A stretch of DNA of 64,000 nt from Desulfosudis oleivorans (GTDB lineage: Bacteria > Desulfobacterota > Desulfobacteria > Desulfobacterales > SURF-7). Positions 25,730 through 33,395 of this stretch are shown piece after piece. The notes under the pieces are model-generated. The model did not search any database. It was not told the DNA's origin and saw only the letters and a program-made list of their open reading frames with translations. Every line of letters begins with the position of its first letter. Position 1 is the first letter of the stretch. The stretch is taken from positions 44,543 through 108,542 of the forward strand of contig DYJD01000026.1 of assembly GCA_020723325.1 (NCBI GenBank), written 5' to 3'. Both the position numbers and the translations under genes were made by a program.

Positions 25730-26136
25730 TCACCGCCCGTTTTTTGTTGAACACCAATATTTGTATTTACATCCAACGTCAGAAACCAGCGAAAGTGCTG
25801 GAGCGTTTTCAGAAGCTCAAACCCGGTGATGCCATGATATCCGTAATCACATGGGGAGAACTGTTGTATGGTGCTGAAAAAAGCCGGCAGAGGAACAAAG
25901 CGCTGGAATTGCTGGAAGAATTCCGGACTTTTATTCCAGTTTTGCCGATGCCGGAGGAGGCCGGGAAAACATATGGGGCTATTCGCGCATCATTGGAGGC
26001 CCAAGGGTATCCGATCGGCAACAACGATCTGTGGATCGCGGCCCACGCCAGGGCGGCGAACCTCACGATAGTAACCAACAACGAGCGTGAGTTCCAACGG
26101 GTGCCTGGCTTGAAGGTTCAGAATTGGGTTGGCTGA
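25726..26136 (+). CDS. vapC: VapC-type PIN-domain toxin with first catalytic Asp replaced by Asn
   Basis: A 136-residue PIN-domain ribonuclease. Family features are clear: ICIYIQRQKP, SVITWGELLYGAEKS (conserved Glu), GNNDLWIAAHA (conserved Asp) and IVTNNEREFQRVPGLKVQNW. The first metal-binding Asp of the usual 'LLDTN' motif is Asn9 here (FLLNTNICIYI; codon AAC at 25750-25752). That change would be expected to weaken or abolish RNase activity, so this toxin may be inactive or attenuated. Otherwise the gene is full length and coupled to vapB. Confidence 0.9.
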   Translation: MITARFLLNTNICIYIQRQKPAKVLERFQKLKPGDAMISVITWGELLYGAEKSRQRNKALELLEEFRTFIPVLPMPEEAGKTYGAIRASLEAQGYPIGNNDLWIAAHARAANLTIVTNNEREFQRVPGLKVQNWVG

Positions 26137-26280
26137 CATGGGGGCATAGCCTGTTGAATTTGGATGGAAAAAGTGATTCGCTCCAGGCCGTCCATCCAGG
26201 AAAAAAACCCATGGGAATAATTTTCGATACCACCGAAATTATCAGGTGGGAGCGAAATCGTGGGAATACGGAGATTTGAT

Positions 26281-26446
26281 AATCGGAAAATGATGTTGGT
26301 TGGTATCGGTCAGGAGGAAATCATCGCTTTTATTGTTGTCGGAGTTTGTTGATGTTTATACAGAGCGTGGTTTAAATATACGTATTATCAGTTGCCGAAA
26401 GGCGACCTCAAAGGAGCGTAAATTTTATGAAGAAAACAACGGCTAA
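26281..26446 (+). pseudogene. BrnT-like toxin remnant
   Basis: From 26348 one frame reads VDVYTERGLNIRIISCRKATSKERKFYE, matching the C-terminus of BrnT-family toxins ('VYTERG..IRIISARKAT..ERK.YE'). The preceding part (RKMMLVGIGQEEIIAFIVV, 26284-26340) is in another frame and hits a stop; about ten extra bases (26341-26350) separate the two pieces. The N-terminal third is not recognisable. The 3' end overlaps the antitoxin start, the arrangement normal for brnTA-like pairs. Confidence 0.65.
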
Positions 26447-26731
26447 AATTGAACATGCGAAGGACAAGGACATGCGTAGTGAGTATGATTTCAGGGGGGA
26501 GTGCGCGGCAAGCACCACAACGCATTGAAAGCCGGTTACAATATAACGGTCCATAAAGCGGACGGAACCACTGTTGTAAAAAATGTGGCTCCCAAAGACG
26601 GGGTTGTGGTTCTTGAACCAGGAGTTCGCGCCTATTTCCCGGACTCGGAATCTGTAAACAACGCTTTACGCTGTCTAATTCCTCTGTTGTCGAAAAAGCG
26701 TGTGGCAAAGACCAAAAAAGATCTATGCTGA
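26427..26731 (+). pseudogene. Frameshifted antitoxin gene of BrnT-like pair
   Basis: The start MKKTTAKIEHAKDKDMRSEYDF and, in the next frame, VRGKHHNALKAGYNITVHKADG...GVVVLEPGVRAYFPDSESVNNALRCLI together match a common antitoxin-like family ('MRSEYDFSGGVRGKHY...DGTTVV...LEPDVREYFPDSE.VN.ALR.LI'). The frame is broken in a run of six G at 26494-26499; one more G would restore GGVRGKH. It is a pseudogene, a sequencing error or a slippage site. AAAGGAGCG precedes the ATG. Confidence 0.75.
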
Positions 26732-27098
26732 ATGCTTACCAGTCAAGGATTTGACCTAAAACAAGGCCGTTTTGGGGGTCAATAAGATGTTTTTGATAGC
26801 AAAAACGGGCTTAAAATCGGGCAGTCGGAGAGAGTCCTTCCCGACTGGTTCGGCGTCGAGCCATAGGTGAAGAATAAGCGGAAAATATCAGGCGTTCATT
26901 TTAAAGCGCTTGATGATGTGCGGACAATTCAGAACTTCGAAGAATGGCGATCCTGGTTGCCTTGCCAAAGACCATTTCACCGTGAACCAAAGTGATCTAA
27001 AGCTATGGATTTCCATCAATTTATATTGAATTGACGGAGCGCAGCGGCACCACAACTTTAGCTCACTTTAGTCACTTACAACTTTAGTCACTTTCTTT
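26732..27098. other. Intergenic region with weak hairpin and repeat
   Basis: No gene supported. CAGTCGG (26822-26828) and CCGACTG (26841-26847) could form a 7-bp hairpin without a T-run. The right part is taken up by the second MITE-like element. Confidence 0.5.
26987..27094. repeat. MITE-like palindromic element, copy 2
   Basis: Left arm CAAAGTGATCTAAAG at 26989; right arm CACAACTTTAGCTCACTTT ends near 27071, followed by a second AACTTTAGTCACTTTC. The interior (ATCAATTTATATTGAATTG, GAGCGCAGCGGCACCACAAC) aligns with the reverse complement of the copy at 19876-19994, so the same element is inserted in the opposite direction. Confidence 0.7.
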
Positions 27099-29102
27099 TC
27101 AAATTTCTCTGCCGGCCTTGAAGCCCTGGTGCACCGCATCAATGGCCTGGGCCACGCGCTGGGCGTCACCGGCAATAAGATGGGGCAGGCCCTTTTTCTG
27201 CACGATTTCCACCAGAGGATTGTAGGATTTGGAGCCCACCGCCAGCACAACGGTATCGGCCTGGATCTCTTCCACCCCTTGGGGACCCTCGATTTTAATG
27301 CCGCCGGGAGTGATCTCCAGGGCTTTGGTAGCAGTCAAACGGGTGATGTTGCAGCGATCCATGTCCTGGAACATGGCCCATTTGGTGGAGCGGCCGATGT
27401 CCTTGCCGATGGCTTCCAGCATTTCAATGAGAATGACTTCCTTGGTGCCTCGGGTGGCGAGCTGATAAAGGGTTTCCGGGTCTTCAGCGCGATTCACCAA
27501 AAGGAATTTGACGGCCTCGCCGGACAGGGTGCCTTTCTCCGCCAGAAACAAGGCGGTTTCCACGCCCACGGCGCCGCCGCCAACGATGACTACCCGTTTG
27601 CCCACATGGGCCTTGTTTTGGAGCACGTCCCAGGCCTGGACCACATGGGGCTGATCTGAGCCTGGAATGGGCGGTGCAATAGGAACCGCACCGGTGGCGA
27701 TGATCACAGCCGCCGGTTTTTCCGCATCGATCAAGGCTTCATCCACCTGTTGCCTGAGACGCACGGTGATGTTGCTGAGAGAGACCTGCTTGGCAAGATC
27801 CCGGGCCAGTTCAGCGAATTCCTCCCGGCCGGGCGGGGCTGCCGCAAGATAGAGCTGGCCGCCCAGGCGGTCGCTCTTTTCATATAGGGTCACGGCATGG
27901 CCGCGCTCGGCTGCTGACAAGGCCGCGCTCATGCCGGCAGCGCCGCCGCCGATCACCAGCACTTTTTTGGAAGGTTCGGGTTTGAAGGTCCGGGCTTCTT
28001 TTTCCCGGCCGGCTTTGGGATTGCACAGGCATTCCACGGTTTTCAGTTTGAAGAGATTGTCAAAACACCCCTGGGCGCAGGCAATGCAATGCACGATCTC
28101 ATCCTCGCGGCCGCTGCGGGTTTTTTCCGGCAGGAAGGGGTCGGCGATGAGGCTGCGGCCCATGGCCACCATGTCGCACATGCCGTCGCTGATGATTTCC
28201 CGGGCCGTGGCCGGATCATTGATACGATGGCTGGCGATGACCGGTACGGAAACCAATTCCTTGATGCCCCTTGCCAGATAGGCAAAAACCCCCCGGGGCA
28301 CCGAGGTGACGATCTGGGGCACCCGGGCCTCGTGCCAGCCCACATTGATGCAGAGGGCGTCCACACCGGCCTGGACCACCAGGGCCTTGGCATATTGCTG
28401 CAGTTCCAGACGGCCTTGGCCGCCGGGCATGAAATCGTTGCCGTTCATGCGCACGATTACCGGATAGGCCGGGCCGACCTTTTGACGGATGGCCTGCATG
28501 ATTTCCAGGCCGAAACGCATACGGTTTTCCAGGCTGCCGCCGTATTCATCCTGGCGCTTGTTGGTGAGGGGCGAGAGGAATTCACTGATGAGATATCCGG
28601 TGCCGCTCAGCACTTCCACGGCATGGAAACCGGCTTTTTGCACCCTTAGGGCCGCTTCGGCAAAATACCGAATGATGTCCTTGATTTCATCGCGACTCAG
28701 TTCCCGCGGGGTCTCCTTGGTCATGCGCGAGGCAATGGGGGAGGGCGCCACCGGTTGTTTGCCGTTCAGGAAAAAGGAAAAATTATAGCGGCCGGCATGG
28801 TTCAACTGTACGGCCGAACGAGCGCCGTTGTCGTTGATGGCGGCGGCCAGGCGCGCCAGTCCGGGAATGAATTCATCCAGGTGGGCGCCGATGTTCTGGG
28901 TATTGCCGGAAAGATCATCCACCGTGGCATAACCCACGGTGATCATGCCGGCCCCGCCCCGGGCCCTTTCAGCATAGAACTCCACCAATTGGTCCGTGAC
29001 CTGAAAATTTTGCGCCATGGCCAGATGCATGGCCGGCAGGTAAATCCGGTTTTTCACTTCCAGTTGGTTGATGCGGATGGGTTCAAATAACGGATCTTTC
29101 AT
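27099..29102 (-). CDS. 2,4-dienoyl-CoA reductase / NADH:flavin oxidoreductase (FadH/OYE family)
   Basis: A 667-residue two-part flavoenzyme: an Old Yellow Enzyme TIM barrel (residues 1-350; PIRINQLEVKNRIYLPAM, HAGRY, GTGYLISEFLSP...DEYGGSLENR), a [4Fe-4S] site (CIACAQGCFDNLFKLKTVECLCNP, the C-X2-C-X3-C-X11-C type), and an FAD/NAD(P) domain (VLVIGGGAAGMSAALSAAERGH; VVIVGGGAVGVETA). Related enzymes reduce dienoyl-CoAs, enoates or trimethylamine. AAAAGGGGGTCAC precedes the ATG at 29102. A divergent-type operator TTTGTATACAAA lies just upstream and the MarR gene precedes it on the same strand. True substrate unknown. Confidence 0.85.
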   Translation of the reverse strand: MKDPLFEPIRINQLEVKNRIYLPAMHLAMAQNFQVTDQLVEFYAERARGGAGMITVGYATVDDLSGNTQNIGAHLDEFIPGLARLAAAINDNGARSAVQLNHAGRYNFSFFLNGKQPVAPSPIASRMTKETPRELSRDEIKDIIRYFAEAALRVQKAGFHAVEVLSGTGYLISEFLSPLTNKRQDEYGGSLENRMRFGLEIMQAIRQKVGPAYPVIVRMNGNDFMPGGQGRLELQQYAKALVVQAGVDALCINVGWHEARVPQIVTSVPRGVFAYLARGIKELVSVPVIASHRINDPATAREIISDGMCDMVAMGRSLIADPFLPEKTRSGREDEIVHCIACAQGCFDNLFKLKTVECLCNPKAGREKEARTFKPEPSKKVLVIGGGAAGMSAALSAAERGHAVTLYEKSDRLGGQLYLAAAPPGREEFAELARDLAKQVSLSNITVRLRQQVDEALIDAEKPAAVIIATGAVPIAPPIPGSDQPHVVQAWDVLQNKAHVGKRVVIVGGGAVGVETALFLAEKGTLSGEAVKFLLVNRAEDPETLYQLATRGTKEVILIEMLEAIGKDIGRSTKWAMFQDMDRCNITRLTATKALEITPGGIKIEGPQGVEEIQADTVVLAVGSKSYNPLVEIVQKKGLPHLIAGDAQRVAQAIDAVHQGFKAGREI

Positions 29103-29128
29103 GTGACCCCCTTTTAGGTTTAAGTTGT

Positions 29129-29140
29129 TTTGTATACAAA
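29129..29140. promoter_or_regulatory. MarR operator candidate upstream of the FadH-like gene
   Basis: TTTGTATACAAA is a perfect 12-bp palindrome 27 bases before the flavoenzyme start. A near copy, TTTGTATACTAA, sits at 29611-29622, 12 bases before the marR start, suggesting that the MarR protein binds both. Confidence 0.55.
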
Positions 29141-29191
29141 GCATAATGCCTTCAACCTTTGGTCTTCAACCTTCAGTCTATTTACCTAACA

Positions 29192-29599
29192 CTACAGAAA
29201 ATCCCGCAACAGACGTTTCAGCACAACACGTTCTTCCATGGTAAAGCCGTTCATGATTTCGTCATTGGCGCGGGTCCTTTCCTCCATCAGTTGCGGCTCC
29301 ATGGCTTTGGCTTTGGGCGCTATGTAGATGCGCAGCACGCGCTTGTCTTCCGGGTCGGTCTGCTTGATGATCCATTCCGCATCCGAAAGGCGGTCGAGCA
29401 CGCCGGACACGGTGGCGTTGTCCAGCACCAGGCGCTTGGCGATTTCACCGGCGGTAAGGCCGTCTTCTTCCCAGAGAACCTCCAGGATAAGGGCCTGGAC
29501 AGCGGTCAGGCCGTACGGCTTCAGGCGGTTTTTTAAATTATTTTGTGATTTCTGGTAGGCCTTGGCCAGCAGAAATACGATGCAATCCGTATACGACAT
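29192..29599 (-). CDS. MarR-family transcriptional regulator
   Basis: A 135-residue winged-helix protein: NRLKPYGLTAVQALILEVLWEEDGLTAGEIAKRLVLDNATVSGVLDRL is the MarR DNA-binding domain (about residues 24-75), followed by the wing with DPEDKRVLRIYIAPKAK. The gene precedes the FadH-like gene by 90 bases on the same strand. Both genes have a TTTGTATAC site before them, so it probably represses itself and the flavoenzyme and is released by a small, perhaps aromatic or acyl, ligand. Confidence 0.92.
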   Translation of the reverse strand: MSYTDCIVFLLAKAYQKSQNNLKNRLKPYGLTAVQALILEVLWEEDGLTAGEIAKRLVLDNATVSGVLDRLSDAEWIIKQTDPEDKRVLRIYIAPKAKAMEPQLMEERTRANDEIMNGFTMEERVVLKRLLRDFL

Positions 29600-29610
29600 G
29601 GTAAAGATCC

Positions 29611-29622
29611 TTTGTATACTAA
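29611..29622. promoter_or_regulatory. MarR operator candidate upstream of marR
   Basis: TTTGTATACTAA, one base from the palindrome TTTGTATACAAA found before the neighbouring flavoenzyme gene; lies 12 bases before the marR start codon. Confidence 0.45.
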
Positions 29623-29731
29623 ATAAATTGGTTTCTTTTCCTTGTCAAGGGGAATTCCGGCTTAGATGATGATCAAAGTTCAAGATTGCATTGCCGACAA
29701 TGGTCCAGGTGATGGCATGTGGTGGTTTTTC

Positions 29732-29815
29732 TGGGTCGGGGTCGCTATCGGTATCGGGGTCGGGAAAAATAGAAAAAACTCGATACCGATTCCGATACCG
29801 ATAGCGACCCCGAGA
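29732..29815. repeat. GC-rich long inverted repeat (21-bp perfect arms)
   Basis: The arm at 29737-29757 (starting CGGGGTCGCTATCGGTATCG) is the exact reverse complement of 29792-29812. Between them lie an A-rich centre (GGGAAAAATAGAAAAAACTCG) and a further TCGATACCGATT. A related single arm is found at the right end of the window. No gene is associated; the sequence could form a very stable hairpin. Confidence 0.85.
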
Positions 29816-29925
29816 GGTTGGATGAACGAGACAAAACCAGATTGCTCACGGATCGCTTTGCTTTAGTGGACAGTAGTACTCGGACGATTGCCTAACTCTC
29901 ATTCAGAGCAATTGCCCCATACCGG

Positions 29926-29953
29926 TTGACAACCACAATTGTTTCCATATACT
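29926..29953 (+). promoter_or_regulatory. Sigma-70-type promoter upstream of the TIM-barrel gene
   Basis: TTGACA (29926-29931), 16-base spacer, TATACT (29948-29953). The transcript would carry a REP-like hairpin (29961-30021) in its leader before the ATG at 30097. The remainder of the 29600-30096 gap holds the marR operator and the long inverted repeat. Confidence 0.55.
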
Positions 29954-29960
29954 GAATTTC

Positions 29961-30021
29961 AGCCTTGATCATCATTGCGGCTATCGTCTTTTGTGGGAGC
30001 GGCTTCCAGCCGCGATATAGC
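29961..30021. repeat. REP-like palindromic element, copy 2
   Basis: CCTTGATCATCATTGCGGC left arm followed by the core TGTGGGAGCGGCTTCC AGCCGCGAT (29992-30016). The right arm is degenerate compared with other copies. Confidence 0.8.
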
Positions 30022-30096
30022 CCAATCAATTATAAATTGTAAAAAATATCGAACCAAGGAGGCCCGGCTGGTAAATCCAGGGTCCAGGAATCTAAA

Positions 30097-30900
30097 ATGA
30101 ATGATACAACCAGAGAAATCATCGCCAAAGTCCAGGTGGGTATTCCCTTTCGCATGCTGTGTGAAACCTATTTGGAACTTTTCATTTATTTCGGCCTGAA
30201 TCCCGAGATCGGCCTGGATGCCGATGCATTGGACAGCTATTCGCCGGCGGAATTCAAAGAGGTTGCGCGTTCTTTTCAAAAACAGGGACGGACAATCACT
30301 TTTCATGGTCCCTTCATGGACCTGTCCCCGGGTTCGCCGGACCCGGACGTACTGGCCGTCACTCGCCGGCGCCTTACTCAAGTCATCGACCTGATCCCGG
30401 TATTCAAACCCCGCACGGTGGTCTGCCACGGGGGCTATGATCCCCACCGGTATGGTTTCATGCAGGCCGAATGGCTGTCAAAGGCCCAAGAGCTCTGGAC
30501 CTGGGCCGCAAAGGAGATCTCCGCAGCCGGTGCCCGGCTCATGCTGGAGAATGTTTATGAAACTGAGGCGGATCAGCTCAAGCCTTTTTTTGTGAATTCC
30601 AGCGCGTCACCTATCGGCTTTTGTTTTGATCCTGGGCATCAGGCCGTATTCAGCCGGACTTCCATGCAAAGCTGGCTTGAAACCCTGGGACCCTATTTAG
30701 GCCAGATCCATCTGCACGACAACCACGGCGATTGCGATGCCCATCTGCCCATGGGCAAGGGCCGCATTGATTTTGGTTCTTTGTTCGCTTATCTTAAGGA
30801 CCATCGGCTTCAGCCGGTGATCACTCTTGAACCCCATGTGGAGGGCCATTTATGGGAAACCCTCGCCTATTTGGAAAGGACGACATTCGTTAACCAATAA
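30097..30900 (+). CDS. Xylose isomerase-like TIM-barrel protein (AP endonuclease 2 superfamily)
   Basis: A 267-residue single-domain protein with the metal-ligand pattern of the sugar-isomerase/AP-endonuclease-2 superfamily: ITFHGPFMDLSPGSPD (His), VVCHGGYD, LMLENVYE (Glu), FCFDPGHQAVF (Asp/His), IHLHDNHGDCDAHLPMGKG (His-Asp-His) and ITLEPHVEGH (Glu). It should bind a divalent metal; substrate may be a sugar or damaged DNA and cannot be told from sequence. Flanked by REP-like elements on both sides. Confidence 0.82.
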   Translation: MNDTTREIIAKVQVGIPFRMLCETYLELFIYFGLNPEIGLDADALDSYSPAEFKEVARSFQKQGRTITFHGPFMDLSPGSPDPDVLAVTRRRLTQVIDLIPVFKPRTVVCHGGYDPHRYGFMQAEWLSKAQELWTWAAKEISAAGARLMLENVYETEADQLKPFFVNSSASPIGFCFDPGHQAVFSRTSMQSWLETLGPYLGQIHLHDNHGDCDAHLPMGKGRIDFGSLFAYLKDHRLQPVITLEPHVEGHLWETLAYLERTTFVNQ

Positions 30901-30909
30901 AATCAGACT

Positions 30910-30990
30910 GCCTTGATCATCGTTTCGGCCGAATCGCGGCTGGAAGCCGCTCCCACAATGGGGGCTGGCCGTAACAATGGGTGAGGCCAA
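30910..30990. repeat. REP-like palindromic element, copy 3
   Basis: CCTTGATCATCGTTTCGGCC, core ATCGCGGCTGG AAGCCGCTCCCACA (30933-30957, inverse orientation of copies 1 and 2), then GGCCGTAACAATGGGTGAGG. It lies between the TIM-barrel and Hsp20 genes. Confidence 0.8.
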
Positions 30991-31006
30991 ACCAAGGAGG
31001 TAGATC

Positions 31007-31456
31007 ATGACCATCATCAAATGGGACCCTTTCGGCAACATCGCTTCCCTTCAAAGCAAGATCAACCGCATGTTTGATGAGGCCTTTGCCGTGAACCAGG
31101 GACGTCAGGAAGACATCATCAGCAATTCCTGGAAACCGCCGGTGGACATTTTTGAGGACAATGAAGGGATTATCATTCGCGCTGAACTGCCGGGTGTCAA
31201 GAAGGAAAACATCTCCGTGGATGTGAAGGACAATGTGTTGACCCTGAAAGGCAACCGCCCGGCCGACACGGATATTCCGGATGAGCACTATTTTCGCCGG
31301 GAACGGGTTTACGGCCAGTTTTACCGCGCTTTCACCCTCCAGGAATATATTGTTCCGGACAAAATCCAGGCAGCTTTCAAAGACGGGGTCCTGGAAATCA
31401 GAATTCCCAAGCCCGAGGAACAAAAGCCGACCCAGGTGAATGTTTCCATCGAATAG
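31007..31456 (+). CDS. Small heat-shock protein Hsp20
   Basis: A 149-residue alpha-crystallin-domain chaperone that holds unfolding proteins. The N-terminus MTIIKWDPFGNIASLQSKINRMFDEAF is the usual bacterial class-A form; the alpha-crystallin domain spans about residues 42-140 (WKPPVDIFEDNEGIIIRAELPG, KKENISVDVKDNVLTLKG, AAFKDGVLEIRIPKPEE). CAAGGAGGTAGATC precedes the ATG. No CIRCE or clear heat-shock promoter seen upstream, where a REP-like element ends 16 bases before the start. Confidence 0.94.
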   Translation: MTIIKWDPFGNIASLQSKINRMFDEAFAVNQGRQEDIISNSWKPPVDIFEDNEGIIIRAELPGVKKENISVDVKDNVLTLKGNRPADTDIPDEHYFRRERVYGQFYRAFTLQEYIVPDKIQAAFKDGVLEIRIPKPEEQKPTQVNVSIE

Positions 31457-31682
31457 CACCGCTTGTGTCCTGAAACAGAATTGTCTCAAGAGAAGATGGG
31501 ACGAAGTGTTCAATATGGGCGTGGGATGCTGGTGGGGCACAGGATAGCCGGCTGGATTTATCAATTTGTATTTGCAGAGTTCTTATGATATGAGATCCCC
31601 ATTGAAACATTGCCGTGGTAATCCATTCTGATTTCCAAAGCTAAAATTCAGTTTTATATTTTTTAAGTATTTGTAATGTTTT

Positions 31683-32045
31683 GTGATATCAAAAACAAAG
31701 CCGAGCAATGCTTTTTTGGCACATAATTTGAAAATAATTCCATTCCAAAACAACTGGGAAAAAACCATTGAAGCCTATTTATCAAATGGAACCGGGCCGT
31801 ATAATGCGCCGAGGTATTTCACGGGAGTGACGATACTCTTGAGAGCCTGCAACGAAAATATTCAACGAATTCTGAAAATGACCAAAGATATGATTCGGCT
31901 GGCGGAAGAAGGGGATCTGCAACGTGAGGATACGGGCTGTGGTGTATTATACGGACTTCTGCGCGACTATGCCTTTAAGCTTAAGCAACTCGCGGAAGAA
32001 GAGAAAAAAGCCCACATGCGCAAAGGATGGTGGAAAGAAGAATAG
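31683..32045 (+). CDS. Conserved-looking small protein of unknown function (up to 120 aa)
   Basis: The soluble, helical product has NAPRYFTGVTILLRACNENIQRILKMTKDMIRLAEEGD and DTGCGVLYGLLRDYAFKLKQLAEEEKK. I do not recognise a named family, but the residue pattern looks constrained. The start is uncertain: the GTG at 31683 lacks a ribosome-binding site, and a TTG at 31731 (giving KIIPFQNNWEKTIEAY) is an alternative. It sits between hsp20 and the rubrerythrin gene. The gap 31457-31682 before it shows nothing else. Confidence 0.6.
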   Translation: MISKTKPSNAFLAHNLKIIPFQNNWEKTIEAYLSNGTGPYNAPRYFTGVTILLRACNENIQRILKMTKDMIRLAEEGDLQREDTGCGVLYGLLRDYAFKLKQLAEEEKKAHMRKGWWKEE

Positions 32046-32128
32046 CGGATTGAATCTCACCGACATTGGTTCAGCAACCTTGTATGGCGAATCAATTCGT
32101 CAACCTGTAAAATGAGAGGAGGAAAAAA

Positions 32129-32704
32129 GTGGCAAGTATCAAAGGAACCAGAACCGAAAAAAATCTGTTGACGGCTTTTGCCGGAGAATCCCAAGCCAGA
32201 AATCGCTACACCTATTTTGCCGGCAAAGCACGCAAAGAAGGTTATGTTCAGATTGCCGACATTTTTGAAGAAACCGCCAATCAGGAAAAGGAGCACGCCA
32301 AACGTTTCTTCAGCTTTCTGGAAGGCGGCGAGCTGGAAATCACCGGCGCTTTTCCCGCCGGCGTGGTGGGAACCACCCTTGAAAATCTGAAGGCGGCGGC
32401 GGCTGGTGAGCATCACGAGCATACCAGCATGTACCCGGGTTTTGCCAAAATCGCGCGAGAAGAAGGTTTTGAGGCTGTTGCCATGGTGTTTGAAAAGATC
32501 GCCGTGGCTGAAAAACAGCATGAAAAACGCTACAATGACCTGGCGGCCAACATTCAAGCCGGCCGTGTTTTTAAGCGGGATGAATCGGAAACCTGGCGTT
32601 GCCGCAATTGCGGATATCTGCATGAAGGTAAGGAGGCCCCGGGCGCTTGCCCGGCTTGTGCCCATCCCCAGGCCCATTTTGAACTGCTGGGCGAAAATTA
32701 CTAA
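32129..32704 (+). CDS. rbr: Rubrerythrin
   Basis: A 191-residue diiron peroxidase of anaerobes that reduces hydrogen peroxide. The ferritin-like domain (residues 1-145) has the expected E...E..H pairs ([44 protein letters not shown]); the C-terminal rubredoxin-like domain has CRNCGY...CPACAHP. GAGAGGAGG precedes a GTG start. It opens a run of oxygen-defence genes on the plus strand. Confidence 0.96.
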   Translation: MASIKGTRTEKNLLTAFAGESQARNRYTYFAGKARKEGYVQIADIFEETANQEKEHAKRFFSFLEGGELEITGAFPAGVVGTTLENLKAAAAGEHHEHTSMYPGFAKIAREEGFEAVAMVFEKIAVAEKQHEKRYNDLAANIQAGRVFKRDESETWRCRNCGYLHEGKEAPGACPACAHPQAHFELLGENY

Positions 32705-32736
32705 CCATTATTCCGCGGATTGAAAAGGAGCGAAAC

Positions 32737-33111
32737 ATGGCAAAACAACTTGAAGTCTACAAATGTGACACATGCGGAAATATCGTTGAAGTCCTCCATG
32801 GCGGGGGCGGGGAATTGGTATGTTGCGGGGTCGCCATGAAGCTCATGGTGGAAAACACCGTGGACGCCGCCAAGGAAAAGCATGTGCCGGTAATTGAAAA
32901 AGTCGAAGGCGGGTTTAAGGTCAAGGTCGGTTCCGTGACCCATCCCATGGAAGAAAAACATTATATCGAGTGGATCGAAATCATCGCCGACGGCAAGGCC
33001 TACCGTCAATTCCTGAAACCCGGGGAAGCCCCTGAGGCGGTTTTTTATATCAAAGCCGCCAATGTTGTTGCCCGGGAATACTGTAACCTGCATGGAGTTT
33101 GGAAGGCATAA
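32737..33111 (+). CDS. dfx: Desulfoferrodoxin (two-iron superoxide reductase)
   Basis: A 124-residue 2Fe-superoxide reductase that reduces superoxide to peroxide. Centre I desulforedoxin ligands are present (YKCDTCGN...LVCCGV) and centre II ligands too ([31 protein letters not shown], giving His48, His68, His74, Cys115 and His118 by the family pattern). Ribosome-binding site AAAAGGAGCG. It lies 32 bases after rubrerythrin, which would remove the peroxide it makes. Confidence 0.96.
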   Translation: MAKQLEVYKCDTCGNIVEVLHGGGGELVCCGVAMKLMVENTVDAAKEKHVPVIEKVEGGFKVKVGSVTHPMEEKHYIEWIEIIADGKAYRQFLKPGEAPEAVFYIKAANVVAREYCNLHGVWKA

Positions 33112-33129
33112 GCAGGTGAACAACCTACG

Positions 33130-33163
33130 CTGCCCATGGTGAACATGCGGTAACCATGGGCAG
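33130..33163 (+). promoter_or_regulatory. Intercistronic hairpin after desulfoferrodoxin
   Basis: CTGCCCATGGT (33130-33140) and ACCATGGGCAG (33153-33163) form a perfect 11-bp stem with a 12-base loop, followed shortly by TATTTT. It may be a partial terminator or an RNA-processing site between dfx and the rubredoxin-like gene. Confidence 0.6.
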
Positions 33164-33187
33164 TGCGTATTTTAAAAGGAGGCAATT

Positions 33188-33343
33188 ATGACCAGTTGGA
33201 AATGTTCCGTTTGTGGATATACCTTTAAAGCCGAACAACCACCGGATCAATGTCCATCCTGCAAGGCCAAATGCGAATTCGTGGATAATTCCTGTTATAC
33301 ACCGGATTGCACGGATTCCGGTGTTGATAAACGCATTCGTTGA
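33188..33343 (+). CDS. Rubredoxin-like protein (51 aa)
   Basis: A short frame with AAAAGGAGGCAATT before the ATG encodes MTSWKCSVCGYTFKAEQPPD followed by QCPSCKAKCEFVDNSCYTPDC. Cys6, Cys9, Cys22 and Cys25 form the rubredoxin iron site; three more cysteines (29, 36, 41) follow in the 'CEF.D..CYTPDC' tail found in a rubredoxin-like family of anaerobes. It would supply electrons to the neighbouring rubrerythrin or desulfoferrodoxin. Confidence 0.88.
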   Translation: MTSWKCSVCGYTFKAEQPPDQCPSCKAKCEFVDNSCYTPDCTDSGVDKRIR

Positions 33344-33395
33344 AAATGGGCTTGTAAATTTTCAATTTATCCAATTAACTAAGGAGGGGGGAGCA

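Noticed and set aside
31716..31731. TGGCAC-N5-TTGAA, similar to a sigma-54 -24/-12 promoter
   Set aside because: The -12 part departs from TTGCW and the site lies inside the likely N-terminus of the 31683-32045 gene, with no suitable start codon just downstream.
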